Shown here: positions 8,048 through 14,864 of the stretch, in pieces
Numbering within the stretch: the first letter of the stretch is position 1
How the letters are laid out: every line of letters begins with the position of its first letter
Assembly: GCA_046153915.1 (NCBI GenBank)
Contig: JBJXFC010000187.1
Coordinates: forward strand, 1 to 18,076
Source: JANNVZ01 sp046153915
GTDB taxonomy: Bacteria > Bacteroidota > Bacteroidia > Flavobacteriales_D > Sanyastnellaceae
Direction: 5' to 3'
Length of the DNA: 18,076 bases
The notes under the pieces: generated by a model
The model's input: only the letters and a program-made list of their open reading frames with translations
Database searches by the model: none
What the model was told of the DNA's origin: nothing
Program-made: the position numbers and the translations under genes

Positions 8048-8569
8048 TCAAATGCTGTTTAGCATCTTACTTACTTGTTTGATATCCGCTTTGAGCATTC
8101 CTTTACTATCGTATTTTTTGGCTTCGTTGAGAAAGTGCATGGCCTCTCTTTTCTTGCGTTTATTCATATTGATAACCGAGAGATTGAGGTAGGCAGCGGC
8201 TTTATCGTGGTCCAATCTCAGGCCGTGTTTCAGGGCTTGCTGGAAGCTCTTTTCACTCTGAGACAAGCTGTTTTTTTGCACATCAACGCTGCCCAGCAAA
8301 AAGTAATAATAGCCTTTTTGATTTTTCCATAGGTGATCTGGATTTATTTTCTCCAACCAAACCTTTGCTTTGGGCATGTTCTGTTTGCGAATCTGAAAAA
8401 ACGCGAGGATCATTCGGATGCTGCGCATGACCATGAGTACAAGGATCGCGCAAAATAAAATCATCACGATTCCCCATCCCCATCTGCCAACTATAAAAAG
8501 GTAAGTTGTAAATGCCAAACCGGCCAATGCTATTGCGCCTTTAATCAGTCTTGTATCAATTGATTTCAT
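8048..8569 (-). CDS. TPR-like membrane protein
   Basis: The 173-residue protein has two adjacent membrane helices (about 10-28 and 31-57) followed by a cytoplasmic helical domain. That domain contains tetratricopeptide-like helices: YYYFLLGSVDVQKNSLSQSE, KSFQQALKHGLRLDHDKAA and AYLNLSVINMNKRKKREAMH each show the A/L-G-A spacing of TPR units. TPR units bind other proteins, so a scaffold role at the inner membrane is plausible; no enzyme motif is visible. It is flanked by strong terminators on both sides (7991-8014 and 8703-8726) and so is likely transcribed alone, with a long leader that holds a 10-bp inverted repeat. Confidence 0.7.
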   Translation of the reverse strand: MKSIDTRLIKGAIALAGLAFTTYLFIVGRWGWGIVMILFCAILVLMVMRSIRMILAFFQIRKQNMPKAKVWLEKINPDHLWKNQKGYYYFLLGSVDVQKNSLSQSEKSFQQALKHGLRLDHDKAAAYLNLSVINMNKRKKREAMHFLNEAKKYDSKGMLKADIKQVSKMLNSI

Positions 8570-8653
8570 CGTTTTTTTCTTCCCAAAAGGGCTGCGAATT
8601 TAAGACGAACCTCGAATTGTCATTGAAAATTCTGTTAATAGCGGGCTGATATG

Positions 8654-8695
8654 TATTCTTTCAATTTTGGGCTTAATGTCTTGAATGAAAGAATA
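8654..8695. repeat. 10-bp inverted repeat in the TPR gene leader
   Basis: TATTCTTTCA (8654-8663) and TGAAAGAATA (8686-8695) are perfect inverted copies separated by 22 bases. They lie 85-126 bases before the TPR gene start, just after the upstream terminator. This could be a long leader hairpin or a regulator-binding pair of half sites. Confidence 0.45.
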
Positions 8696-8702
8696 GGCAA
8701 CA

Positions 8703-8726
8703 AAAAACCGGCTCAGGCCGGTTTTT
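8703..8726 (-). terminator. intrinsic terminator of the YwqK-like gene
   Basis: AAAAACCGGC and GCCGGTTTTT form a perfect 10-bp stem with a 4-base loop (TCAG). It lies 24 bases after the minus-strand stop at 8751, and the T-run continues into TTG on that strand. The symmetric A/T flanks would let it act in both directions. Confidence 0.9.
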
Positions 8727-8750
8727 AAATCTTGGGGTTTGAAAAAGAGA

Positions 8751-9209
8751 TCAATAAACCCTTTCGCTTACAAGATTGGAATTTTCGTCCCACATCTTCC
8801 ACACATCAATTTTTTTTCCCATTGCATAAACCATGTGATAACGTTTCACGCCATTGTCATCCCAAATTGTCCAAATGCCATCTTTCTGGCCATTCATATA
8901 GTGTGCTTCACCTGTTTTACTGCCCTTTAGGTTGTATTGAATCCATGTGCCATGTTTTTTGCCAGATGCATAATTGCCTTTCTCAGCAAGCAAACCATCA
9001 GGGGTGTAAAAAAACACCTCGCCCTGCAATAGGCCGGCCTCTACCGATGCAGTCATCTTAACGGTTCCATTGTCATACTTTTCCTGAATATCACCGGAGA
9101 ATGCGGTTCCATCCGTGTTGTAATACATACCATCCTTTTCATTCAGTTTTTGAGCGGAAAGCCCTGAAAATACTATCAGAGATATCCAAAGGAGCATTGT
9201 CTTTTTCAT
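8751..9209 (-). CDS. secreted MORN-repeat / YwqK-like protein
   Basis: The 152-residue product starts with a signal peptide (MKKTMLLWISLIVFSGLSAQ), then about five copies of a short beta-hairpin repeat with the pattern DG..xxxxYxxGKxxGxW..Y...G, for example YASGKKHGTWIQY and YMNGQKDGIWTIW. These are MORN-type repeats, and databases usually label such proteins as toxin-antitoxin system YwqK family antitoxins. No toxin gene lies next to it and the protein looks exported, so an antitoxin role is unsupported here; a periplasmic or surface structural or binding role fits better. It has its own terminator at 8703-8726. A Cys lipobox is absent. Confidence 0.75.
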   Translation of the reverse strand: MKKTMLLWISLIVFSGLSAQKLNEKDGMYYNTDGTAFSGDIQEKYDNGTVKMTASVEAGLLQGEVFFYTPDGLLAEKGNYASGKKHGTWIQYNLKGSKTGEAHYMNGQKDGIWTIWDDNGVKRYHMVYAMGKKIDVWKMWDENSNLVSERVY

Positions 9210-9250
9210 GTGCGTCGTTTTTAGGTCAGATATGTCCTTATCGTAACCAT

Positions 9251-9258
9251 AATGTTAA
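9251..9258 (-). promoter_or_regulatory. shared TTAACATT box before the YwqK-like gene
   Basis: TTAACATT on the minus strand ends 41 bases before the start codon at 9209. The same octamer stands at the same distance from the start of the next gene upstream (9700-9707), and another copy lies at 9289-9296. It could be a variant promoter box or a common regulator site. Confidence 0.3.
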
Positions 9259-9278
9259 CGCAATATTACCAATAAAGT

Positions 9279-9304
9279 TGTAAAACCAATGTTAAAGTTT
9301 TACA
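9279..9304. repeat. 8-bp inverted repeat between two secreted-protein genes
   Basis: TGTAAAAC (9279-9286) and GTTTTACA (9297-9304) are perfect inverted copies around 10 bases, one of which overlaps the second TTAACATT copy. It lies just past the stop of the small beta-sandwich gene and upstream of the YwqK-like gene. Weak GC content argues against an efficient terminator; an operator is possible. Confidence 0.35.
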
Positions 9305-9334
9305 TGTAATGAAAATCAGTATGTTGAAAAGGCC

Positions 9335-9658
9335 TTAGCGGGACTCCAAAGTTGCGTTTGCAACCGGAAGATCTCCATTGGTTAGATCCAATTCGACTTT
9401 TGAAGGCTCAAATGAAACGAGCGAAAACTCAATAACTATTTGACCAGCAGGAACATTTGGGATTTCATAATAACCGTATCGATCGGTATATGTAAAAAGG
9501 TCGGTACCGGCGACTGAAACTTTTACTCCGGTAAGTTGCTCTGTTGTACCCGATTCTAGAACGTTACCCGATAGAACGGTAACCGGCCTGGTTGCACCTC
9601 CATGACCATAACTGGCTTGAGAAAGAAGTATGGCAAGAATTACCAGTAGAAATTTCAT
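9335..9658 (-). CDS. small secreted carboxypeptidase-regulatory-like domain protein
   Basis: The 107-residue product has a signal peptide (MKFLLVILAILLSQASYG) and then one beta-sandwich of the carboxypeptidase regulatory-like / CarboxypepD_reg type. Visible are VLSGNVLESGTTEQLTGVKV, the turn TDRYGYYEIPNVPAGQ and the closing strands IVIEFSLVSFEPSKVEL. In Bacteroidota this domain often caps TonB-dependent receptors, but here it stands alone, so it may be a small periplasmic or surface protein. An ATG at 9673 would add five residues (MSICD); I prefer the ATG at 9656-9658 because it starts a standard signal peptide. It follows the ArsR-type gene by 64 bases and could be its regulated partner. Confidence 0.75.
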   Translation of the reverse strand: MKFLLVILAILLSQASYGHGGATRPVTVLSGNVLESGTTEQLTGVKVSVAGTDLFTYTDRYGYYEIPNVPAGQIVIEFSLVSFEPSKVELDLTNGDLPVANATLESR

Positions 9659-9699
9659 GTCACAAATAGACAACCTCTGCGCTAATTGAGTTTTAGCTA

Positions 9700-9707
9700 A
9701 ATGTTAA
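9700..9707 (-). promoter_or_regulatory. shared TTAACATT box before the small secreted gene
   Basis: The octamer TTAACATT on the minus strand ends 41 bases before the ATG at 9658, the same spacing as the copy before the YwqK-like gene. On the minus strand it reads TAACATTTAG, a loose match to the TAnnTTTG promoter box. Confidence 0.3.
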
Positions 9708-9722
9708 GGGAGGGTAACTAAT

Positions 9723-10040
9723 TCAGTTAGCCAAGTTGTCCTTATTCATCCGTTCGTTAAACTCTTCATAAAGCTTGCAGAGTTTGGAAATGGATTCTTT
9801 GTCTATGTAATAGTTTGCGTTTAATCCAAAAATGCGTCCATGTATAAGCCCTGCCTTTTTGAGTTCCCGCAGATGTTGAATAACTGTGGCGGGCGCAACA
9901 TCCTGAACGGCTATTATTTCGCCCTTCACACTATTACCGCGTTCTGCCATTGCGAGTAAAATGGATATCCTCGCAGGATGACCAAGCACCCTGGACAATC
10001 TTGAAATTTCCTTTTCTAGTGAGGATTCGTTTGCTCCCAT
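9723..10040 (-). CDS. ArsR-type winged-helix transcriptional regulator
   Basis: The 105-residue product is a single winged helix-turn-helix domain of the ArsR family. The opening LSRVLGHPARISILLAMAE, the recognition-helix segment VAPATVIQHLRELKKAGLI and the wing GRIFGLNANYYIDKES all fit, and the length is usual for the family. Such proteins are dimeric repressors released from DNA by metals, redox changes or other signals. The classical metal-binding ELCVCDL motif is missing and only one Cys is present (in SKLCKLYEE), so metal sensing of the ArsR/SmtB kind is unlikely. An 8-bp inverted repeat 28-57 bases upstream of the ATG is a good candidate for self-regulation. The small secreted gene follows after 64 bases. 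Confidence 0.85.
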   Translation of the reverse strand: MGANESSLEKEISRLSRVLGHPARISILLAMAERGNSVKGEIIAVQDVAPATVIQHLRELKKAGLIHGRIFGLNANYYIDKESISKLCKLYEEFNERMNKDNLAN

Positions 10041-10067
10041 TGATTTGCAATATGCGCGGCAAACCTC

Positions 10068-10097
10068 AACGATTATCGTAAACGTGAGCTAATCGTT
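10068..10097. promoter_or_regulatory. candidate operator of the ArsR-type gene
   Basis: AACGATTA (10068-10075) and TAATCGTT (10090-10097) are perfect inverted copies separated by 14 bases. Centre to centre they are 22 bases apart, about two helical turns, as expected for a dimer binding one face of DNA. They lie 28-57 bases upstream of the regulator ATG, where a promoter would be. A nested CGATTATCG strengthens the dyad. Binding by this regulator is inferred from position. Confidence 0.5.
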
Positions 10098-10121
10098 ATG
10101 TTACTTTATCATGAACGAATT

Positions 10122-11003
10122 TCAAAGGAGATCCGCAATTGCGAGCAGACAAATTGCTACTACACTAAGCAGAATGCCCAGAATATTGCGTCGAGTTTGC
10201 CTTTCCTTAAAAATGAATGCCGCAGCTATGGCCGCAATAATTACCACAGCGAGGTTGTTCACGCAAATTACGGTTCCTCTGGGTAGGCCAACATGATAAT
10301 AGGCCTGAACAAGAAAGTAAATGGATCCGTAATTCACCAATCCAAGCCCCATTCCAGCCATTACATCGCGCATGCGCATTTGGGTTTTACCCATGACAAG
10401 TTGAAAAATCAAAACACAAATTCCGCAAATTCCTGCTACACCAAATGACAAACAGGAATAAAGTGTGCGTTCGTTGTCTGTGGTTGTAAATCCAGAAAAA
10501 TAGGCAATTCCAAAATCAATAATAGTGCTTCCCAGTAAGATAAGCAGAGGCCACATGAGAGCACGTGCCTGAAATTTGGCTCCATCTGTTCGCAATGAAG
10601 CAAATACCACCCCTGCTATAGCCAGAATAATGGCAACACCTTTTATCGCCGTGAATTTTTCTTTTGGATCAATCCACAAAAAAAGCAGAACAGCCAAAGC
10701 CATACTCATTTTTGAAGCAATGGTTGTAACGCTCACGCCTACCTTTTGAGAAGTAATAGCCATGAGATAAAAAATCGAGATGAAAATTATCCCAAGAGAC
10801 AATCCTCCCATGGTCCAGATTGGAAATGACGAAGCAGATTGCAATGCCTCGTCCAGATTGCCAACCATAAAAATGCCTAGCACAAATGCCGTGATATAAT
10901 TCATCACAATAGCTGTAAAGGTTTGAATTCCGGTGCGGTCAAACCACTTGAAGATCAAATAAATTGAGGCATTGGTAAGTATACTGAACAGTAAATAGAT
11001 CAT
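10122..11003 (-). CDS. DMT/EamA family transporter
   Basis: The 293-residue protein consists of about ten membrane helices in two five-helix halves, the layout of the drug/metabolite transporter superfamily. The end of the first half (ITSQKVGVSVTTIASKMSMA) and the same region of the second (LPRGTVICVNNLAVVIIAAI) carry the paired half-repeat pattern, and the C-terminal FKERQTRRNILGILL is typical of EamA. Its ATG overlaps the ribD stop by four bases (ATGA), so translation is probably coupled. Since the riboflavin importer RibN also belongs to the DMT superfamily, transport of a flavin or precursor is a reasonable guess, but sequence alone does not fix the substrate. The ArsR-type gene follows after an 81-base gap. 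Confidence 0.85.
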   Translation of the reverse strand: MIYLLFSILTNASIYLIFKWFDRTGIQTFTAIVMNYITAFVLGIFMVGNLDEALQSASSFPIWTMGGLSLGIIFISIFYLMAITSQKVGVSVTTIASKMSMALAVLLFLWIDPKEKFTAIKGVAIILAIAGVVFASLRTDGAKFQARALMWPLLILLGSTIIDFGIAYFSGFTTTDNERTLYSCLSFGVAGICGICVLIFQLVMGKTQMRMRDVMAGMGLGLVNYGSIYFLVQAYYHVGLPRGTVICVNNLAVVIIAAIAAAFIFKERQTRRNILGILLSVVAICLLAIADLL

Positions 11004-12046
11004 GCGCGCTTATACAATGTTATTTGATCTTCTTCTATGAAAAAGGACGAAATAGGATGACCTTTGATTTCCGGTGTCTTCAATCCTGTCAGAAACTTCG
11101 ATTTACTTTCGATTACCCGGGCCTCATCCCATAAGCCACGATCGATAAAGGCTTCCAATATGCGTTTGCCCCCTTCTATTATCACAGATTGGATATTTCG
11201 CTCATACAATTCTTTTAAAACAAAGGAAATTGAATCCCTGCCATTCAAATAAAGATGAACTTGTTTGTCTGCCAAATGGTTATTTTGAATTCCGCTATGA
11301 ATAAATAGAGTCGATGCTTCTTCGCTGAGCAGGGACGAGTTTTTGGGAATTTCGCATCCTCCGGCAAGTACAACCCGCAATGGATTTTTACCAGCTACTT
11401 CCCGAACAGTCAGAGATGGATTATCGATAGCCATGGTTTGGCCTCCAATCAGTATAGCATCTTCTTCACTTCGCCAAATATGAACCAGGCGTTTGGTCGT
11501 GGGAGACGAAATCCAATGGATGCCTTTTTCTCCTATTTCCCGACTTTTATCCATGAAACCGTCTTTCGTTTGTGCCCATTTCAAAATAACATAAGGTCTT
11601 TTCTCTCTATGCCAGGTGAAAAAACGCCTGTTTAGCCATTCACATTTCTCGGACTCAATTCCATGTTCAATTTCTATACCTGCTTCTTGCATTTTGGCTA
11701 CACCTCGACCAGACACAATTGGATTTGGATCCAGAGTACCTATCACCACTTTTTTAAATCCCGAACGAATAATAAGATCTGCACAAGGTGGTGTTTTTCC
11801 GAAATGAGAACAGGGCTCCAGATTTACATACAATGTACATTCTGAAAAATCTGCGCCCGAGGTTTCGGATTCGATAGCATTTACTTCTGCATGCGATCCT
11901 CCAAATGCTCTGTGAAATCCTTCGCTGATAATTTTCCCATCCTTCACAATTACACTGCCCACTAGAGGATTGGGTGAAACATAACCCAAACCAGCTTGAG
12001 CAATCTCTATGCACCTTCGCATGAAATATGAGTGATCTTTTCCCAA
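11000..12046 (-). CDS. ribD: bifunctional riboflavin biosynthesis deaminase/reductase
   Basis: The product (348 residues from the TTG at 12044-12046) carries out two consecutive steps of riboflavin synthesis: zinc-dependent deamination of the diaminopyrimidine phosphoribosyl intermediate, then NADPH-dependent reduction of the ribosyl chain. In the deaminase half, SPNPLVGSVIV, HAEVNAI (His52, Glu54) and PCSHFGKTPPC (Cys79, Cys88) show the complete zinc and catalytic set. The reductase half has RPYVILKWAQTKDGFMDKS, WISSPTTKRLVH and AILIGGQTMAIDNPSLTVR. The first ATG (12020-12022) would cut the first helix short; E. coli RibD has about six residues before the equivalent Met, which favours the TTG. 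The frame stays open to a further TTG at 12115. Its stop overlaps the transporter ATG. No FMN riboswitch is visible upstream. Confidence 0.94.
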   Translation of the reverse strand: MGKDHSYFMRRCIEIAQAGLGYVSPNPLVGSVIVKDGKIISEGFHRAFGGSHAEVNAIESETSGADFSECTLYVNLEPCSHFGKTPPCADLIIRSGFKKVVIGTLDPNPIVSGRGVAKMQEAGIEIEHGIESEKCEWLNRRFFTWHREKRPYVILKWAQTKDGFMDKSREIGEKGIHWISSPTTKRLVHIWRSEEDAILIGGQTMAIDNPSLTVREVAGKNPLRVVLAGGCEIPKNSSLLSEEASTLFIHSGIQNNHLADKQVHLYLNGRDSISFVLKELYERNIQSVIIEGGKRILEAFIDRGLWDEARVIESKSKFLTGLKTPEIKGHPISSFFIEEDQITLYKRA

Positions 12047-12114
12047 TTGAAATCGGAACGCAATAAACAATAGATTCGCCGCCAAGTTATATTTCCGTCC
12101 AATTATTACCTCCA
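12047..12114. promoter_or_regulatory. divergent promoter region between ribD and tauE-like gene
   Basis: About 68 bases separate the two divergent starts, so both promoters must fit here or overlap the coding ends. On the plus strand TATATTTC (12098-12105) is one base from TAnnTTTG but lies very close to the ATG. No inverted repeat stands out. Confidence 0.35.
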
Positions 12115-12849
12115 ATGTACCTGGAAATACTGTTGTTTTTCACAATTGCTCTGGTTTACAGCAGCGCAGGATTTGGCGGAGGCAGTATGTATATTGCTGT
12201 CCTTAGCCAGACGCAGTCCTCTCAAATTCTCATAAAAACATCATCACTCATTTGCAATGCAGGAGTCACGGCCAATGGAAGTATTCAGTTTTACAGATCC
12301 GGCTGGATTGCCTTCAAACCAACTTTGCTTCTGCTTGCCGCCAGCGTGCCTTTTTGTATCTGGACCTCTACTTTTATTTTGAACGACAAGACTTACTTCT
12401 TGCTTCTGGCGGCTTGTTTGCTGATAGCAGCCCTGGCGATGGCGATTAGAGCACAAAGTTCAAAGTCGAAAGACGACATTATATCGAATAAGTGGTGGCA
12501 TTTTCCCGCAAGCGCTATCATTGGTGCAATTGCCGGACTTACGGGCATTGGTGGAGGAGTTTACCTTTCGCCACTTCTTCATATTTCTGGCTGGGGAAGC
12601 CCAAAACACATCGCTGCTGTTTCATCGTTGTATATTTTGGTGAACTCCATTTCTTCCATTATAACTCGATTCTTTAACGGGGAAACAATTTTTCAGATGA
12701 GTCAAATTTGGTTATTATTGGCCGCGCTGGCTGGCGGATTTCTGGGATCACGCATGGGAACTAGTGTGCTTAGCCAGAAAGCAGTAAAATGGATAACCGT
12801 TATTATTATCATTTTTGCAGCAATCAAATTGATATGGGACAAAATATAA
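12115..12849 (+). CDS. TauE/SafE (TSUP) family membrane transporter
   Basis: The 244-residue protein has about eight membrane helices and the paired family motifs: SSAGFGGGSMYIAV near the N-terminus and IAGLTGIGGGVYLSPLLH in the middle (about 139-156), the duplicated GxGGG signature of the sulfite exporter TauE/SafE family. Members move sulfite, sulfolactate, thiosulfate or other organic sulfur anions across the inner membrane. The last 16 bases overlap the start of a MoaD-like sulfur carrier gene, which points to a sulfur or molybdopterin-related job, but the substrate is inferred only. It is divergent from ribD. Confidence 0.88.
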   Translation: MYLEILLFFTIALVYSSAGFGGGSMYIAVLSQTQSSQILIKTSSLICNAGVTANGSIQFYRSGWIAFKPTLLLLAASVPFCIWTSTFILNDKTYFLLLAACLLIAALAMAIRAQSSKSKDDIISNKWWHFPASAIIGAIAGLTGIGGGVYLSPLLHISGWGSPKHIAAVSSLYILVNSISSIITRFFNGETIFQMSQIWLLLAALAGGFLGSRMGTSVLSQKAVKWITVIIIIFAAIKLIWDKI

Positions 12850-13085
12850 AATGCCACTTTTTGCTTTTCGGGGTATCCCGTGAATTGCTAAATCAATCTG
12901 CTATTCCAGCAGAATGGCCCCTTGGCATTTTGGTCTCTGATATCAGATTAAAACTGAATTCCCTTGCACCTGCATTGATACCTTTGAACTACGCCATCGC
13001 GATCAATCAGGTCTATGCTCAGGATGACATAGTAGTTCCTGATGGTGCAGAAATAGCTGTATTACCTCCTGTAAGTGGCGGATAG
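12834..13085 (+). CDS. moaD: MoaD/ThiS-family sulfur carrier protein
   Basis: The 83-residue product fits the small subunit of molybdopterin synthase: LLFGVSRELL at the start, AIAINQVYAQDDIVVPDGAEI in the middle, and the C-terminal AVLPPVSGG, where the final Gly-Gly is adenylated and thiocarboxylated to carry sulfur for the dithiolene of the molybdenum cofactor. The ATG at 12834 gives normal MoaD length; the frame extends back to 12789 but that start would lie deep in the transporter gene. It overlaps the TauE/SafE gene by 16 bases. No MoaE, MoaA, MoaC or activating MoeB/ThiF enzyme is in the window, so its partners must be elsewhere. LPPVSGG favours MoaD over ThiS. Confidence 0.85.
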   Translation: MGQNIKCHFLLFGVSRELLNQSAIPAEWPLGILVSDIRLKLNSLAPALIPLNYAIAINQVYAQDDIVVPDGAEIAVLPPVSGG

Positions 13086-13137
13086 ACTGGGTTTTGTCAT
13101 TTGTGTTGAATTCGGTTTTAAATCCCCCGGCAAACTG

Positions 13138-13145
13138 TACTTTTG
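13138..13145 (+). promoter_or_regulatory. TAnnTTTG promoter box of the ABC-F gene
   Basis: TACTTTTG matches the Bacteroidota -7 consensus exactly and lies 21 bases before the ATG, leaving a short A-rich leader (CGAAAAAAAGAAGTGA). No good TTG box is found at the usual distance upstream. Confidence 0.5.
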
Positions 13146-13166
13146 CCACCCGAAAAAAAGAAGTGA

Positions 13167-14798
13167 ATGCTTACAGTATCCAATTTATCTCTGCGTTACG
13201 GCAAAAGAACCCTATTTGAAGAAGTAAATCTCAAATTTACCCATGGCAATTGTTATGGAGTAATTGGAGCAAATGGTGCAGGAAAATCTACTTTTCTGAA
13301 AATTCTTTCAGGTGAAATTGAAGCCATGACTGGTGATGTGATTATGGGCACGGGCGAACGCATGTCTGTGCTTAAACAAAATCACTTCGAGTTCGACGAA
13401 TACGCCGTTTTGCAAACCGTACTGCTCGGTAATCGCAAGTTGTGGGAAGTGATGAAAGAAAAAGATGCGTTATATGCCAAAGCGGATTTCAGTGATGAAG
13501 ACGGTGAACGCGCTGCAGAATTGGAATCTCATTTTGCAGAAATGGACGGTTGGAATGCCGAAAGTGATGCCGCAAACCTTCTGAGTGGCCTCGGAATCAA
13601 AGAAGACATGCACCATACCCTAATGGGTGATTTGAGCGGAAAGGAAAAAGTACGTGTTTTGTTAGCACAGGCGCTTTTTGGAAATCCGGAAATATTGCTT
13701 CTCGATGAGCCAACCAATGACCTAGACGTGGAAACCATTGGCTGGTTGGAAAACTTTCTAGCCGATTTCCAAAATACTGTAATTGTCGTGTCTCACGACC
13801 GTCACTTTTTGGATGCGGTTTGCACCCACATTGCAGATATTGATTTTGGGAAAATTCAACTTTTTACAGGAAACTATACATTCTGGTATGAGAGTAGTCA
13901 GTTGGCTTTGAGACAACGTTCTGACCAGAACAAAAAGGTTGAAGACAAACGCAAGGAATTGCAGGAATTCGTTGAACGTTTCAGCGCTAATGCATCAAAA
14001 TCCCGCCAGGCAACAAGCCGGAAAAAATTGCTGGATAAATTGGTGATTGATAATATTCAACCGTCCAACCGAAAGTATCCGGGTATTATTTTCAGACCAG
14101 ACCGCGATTGTGGTGATCAGATTCTCAATATTGAAAAACTCTCGAAAACATCGAATGAAGGTGCGTTGTTGTTTTCAGATGTTACCTTCACCATGGTCAA
14201 AGGCGATAAGGTTGCAATTCTGTCCAGGGAACACAGCGCAATTACCGCATTCTTTCAAATTATCAATGGTGAAGAAGAGGCGGATAGCGGCTCCTACAAT
14301 TGGGGAGCGACAATTACCAAAGCCTATCTTCCCAATGACAATTCCAGCTTCTTTAAATCGGATGATAATCTGGTAGACTGGCTCCGTCAGTATTCTAAGG
14401 ACAAGGATGAAACCTATGTGCGCGGATTTTTGGGCAAAATGCTTTTTAGCGGAGAAGAGGTTCTAAAAAAATGCAACGTTCTCAGCGGAGGTGAAAAAGT
14501 GCGCTGCATGGTATCGCGTATGATGCTTGCAGGTGCCAATTGCCTGATGCTTGATGAACCTACAAATCACCTCGATCTGGAATCCATTACGGCTTTCAAC
14601 AATGCCATGAAAGATTGGAAACACGTTGCACTTTTTACGTCCCATGACCATGAATTTGTGCATACAGTGGCAAATCGTATTATCGAGATTACACCTGCCG
14701 GAATTATTGATAAACGCATGACTTACGATGATTATCTGGCCGACAAGGGCATCAAAGAACAGCGCGAATCTTTATATGCCGCTGGACAATTAGCCTAA
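13167..14798 (+). CDS. ABC-F family ATPase (YbiT-type)
   Basis: The 543-residue protein has two ABC ATPase halves and no membrane segment, as in ABC-F proteins, which bind the ribosome and adjust translation or protect it from antibiotics. The first half is complete: Walker A GANGAGKST (34-42), signature LSGKEK, Walker B LLLDEPTNDLD and switch SHDRH. The second half has signature LSGGEK, Walker B LMLDEPTNHLD and SHDHE, but its Walker A region reads ILSREHSAITAFF, with Ile359 where the lysine should be. A charged linker (about 245-295, QNKKVEDKRKELQEFVERF onward) separates the halves. Length and linker fit the YbiT group. A TAnnTTTG box lies just upstream, so it is likely transcribed separately from moaD. 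Confidence 0.92.
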   Translation: MLTVSNLSLRYGKRTLFEEVNLKFTHGNCYGVIGANGAGKSTFLKILSGEIEAMTGDVIMGTGERMSVLKQNHFEFDEYAVLQTVLLGNRKLWEVMKEKDALYAKADFSDEDGERAAELESHFAEMDGWNAESDAANLLSGLGIKEDMHHTLMGDLSGKEKVRVLLAQALFGNPEILLLDEPTNDLDVETIGWLENFLADFQNTVIVVSHDRHFLDAVCTHIADIDFGKIQLFTGNYTFWYESSQLALRQRSDQNKKVEDKRKELQEFVERFSANASKSRQATSRKKLLDKLVIDNIQPSNRKYPGIIFRPDRDCGDQILNIEKLSKTSNEGALLFSDVTFTMVKGDKVAILSREHSAITAFFQIINGEEEADSGSYNWGATITKAYLPNDNSSFFKSDDNLVDWLRQYSKDKDETYVRGFLGKMLFSGEEVLKKCNVLSGGEKVRCMVSRMMLAGANCLMLDEPTNHLDLESITAFNNAMKDWKHVALFTSHDHEFVHTVANRIIEITPAGIIDKRMTYDDYLADKGIKEQRESLYAAGQLA

Positions 14799-14814
14799 TT
14801 CAGAGGTGTTATTT

Positions 14815-14848
14815 TTTGTCAGTTAATCCAATTTGCGGTTTATATTTC
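14815..14848 (+). promoter_or_regulatory. candidate promoter of the beta-lactamase-like gene
   Basis: TTTG (14815-14818) and TATATTTC (14841-14848) are 22 bases apart. The second box is one base from TAnnTTTG and lies 17 bases before the ATG at 14865. Spacing and position suit a Bacteroidota housekeeping promoter. Confidence 0.45.
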
Positions 14849-14864
14849 GGCTGCTTATAAGCAT

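Noticed and set aside
8751..9209. Toxin-antitoxin pair suggested by the YwqK family name
   Set aside because: No toxin gene is adjacent and the protein carries a signal peptide; the name comes from repeat similarity only.
12047..12114. FMN riboswitch upstream of ribD
   Set aside because: The conserved FMN-element segments are not present and the interval is too short.
12047..12115. Longest ribD frame from a TTG at 12115
   Set aside because: The extra 23 residues have no homology to RibD and would meet the divergent transporter start.
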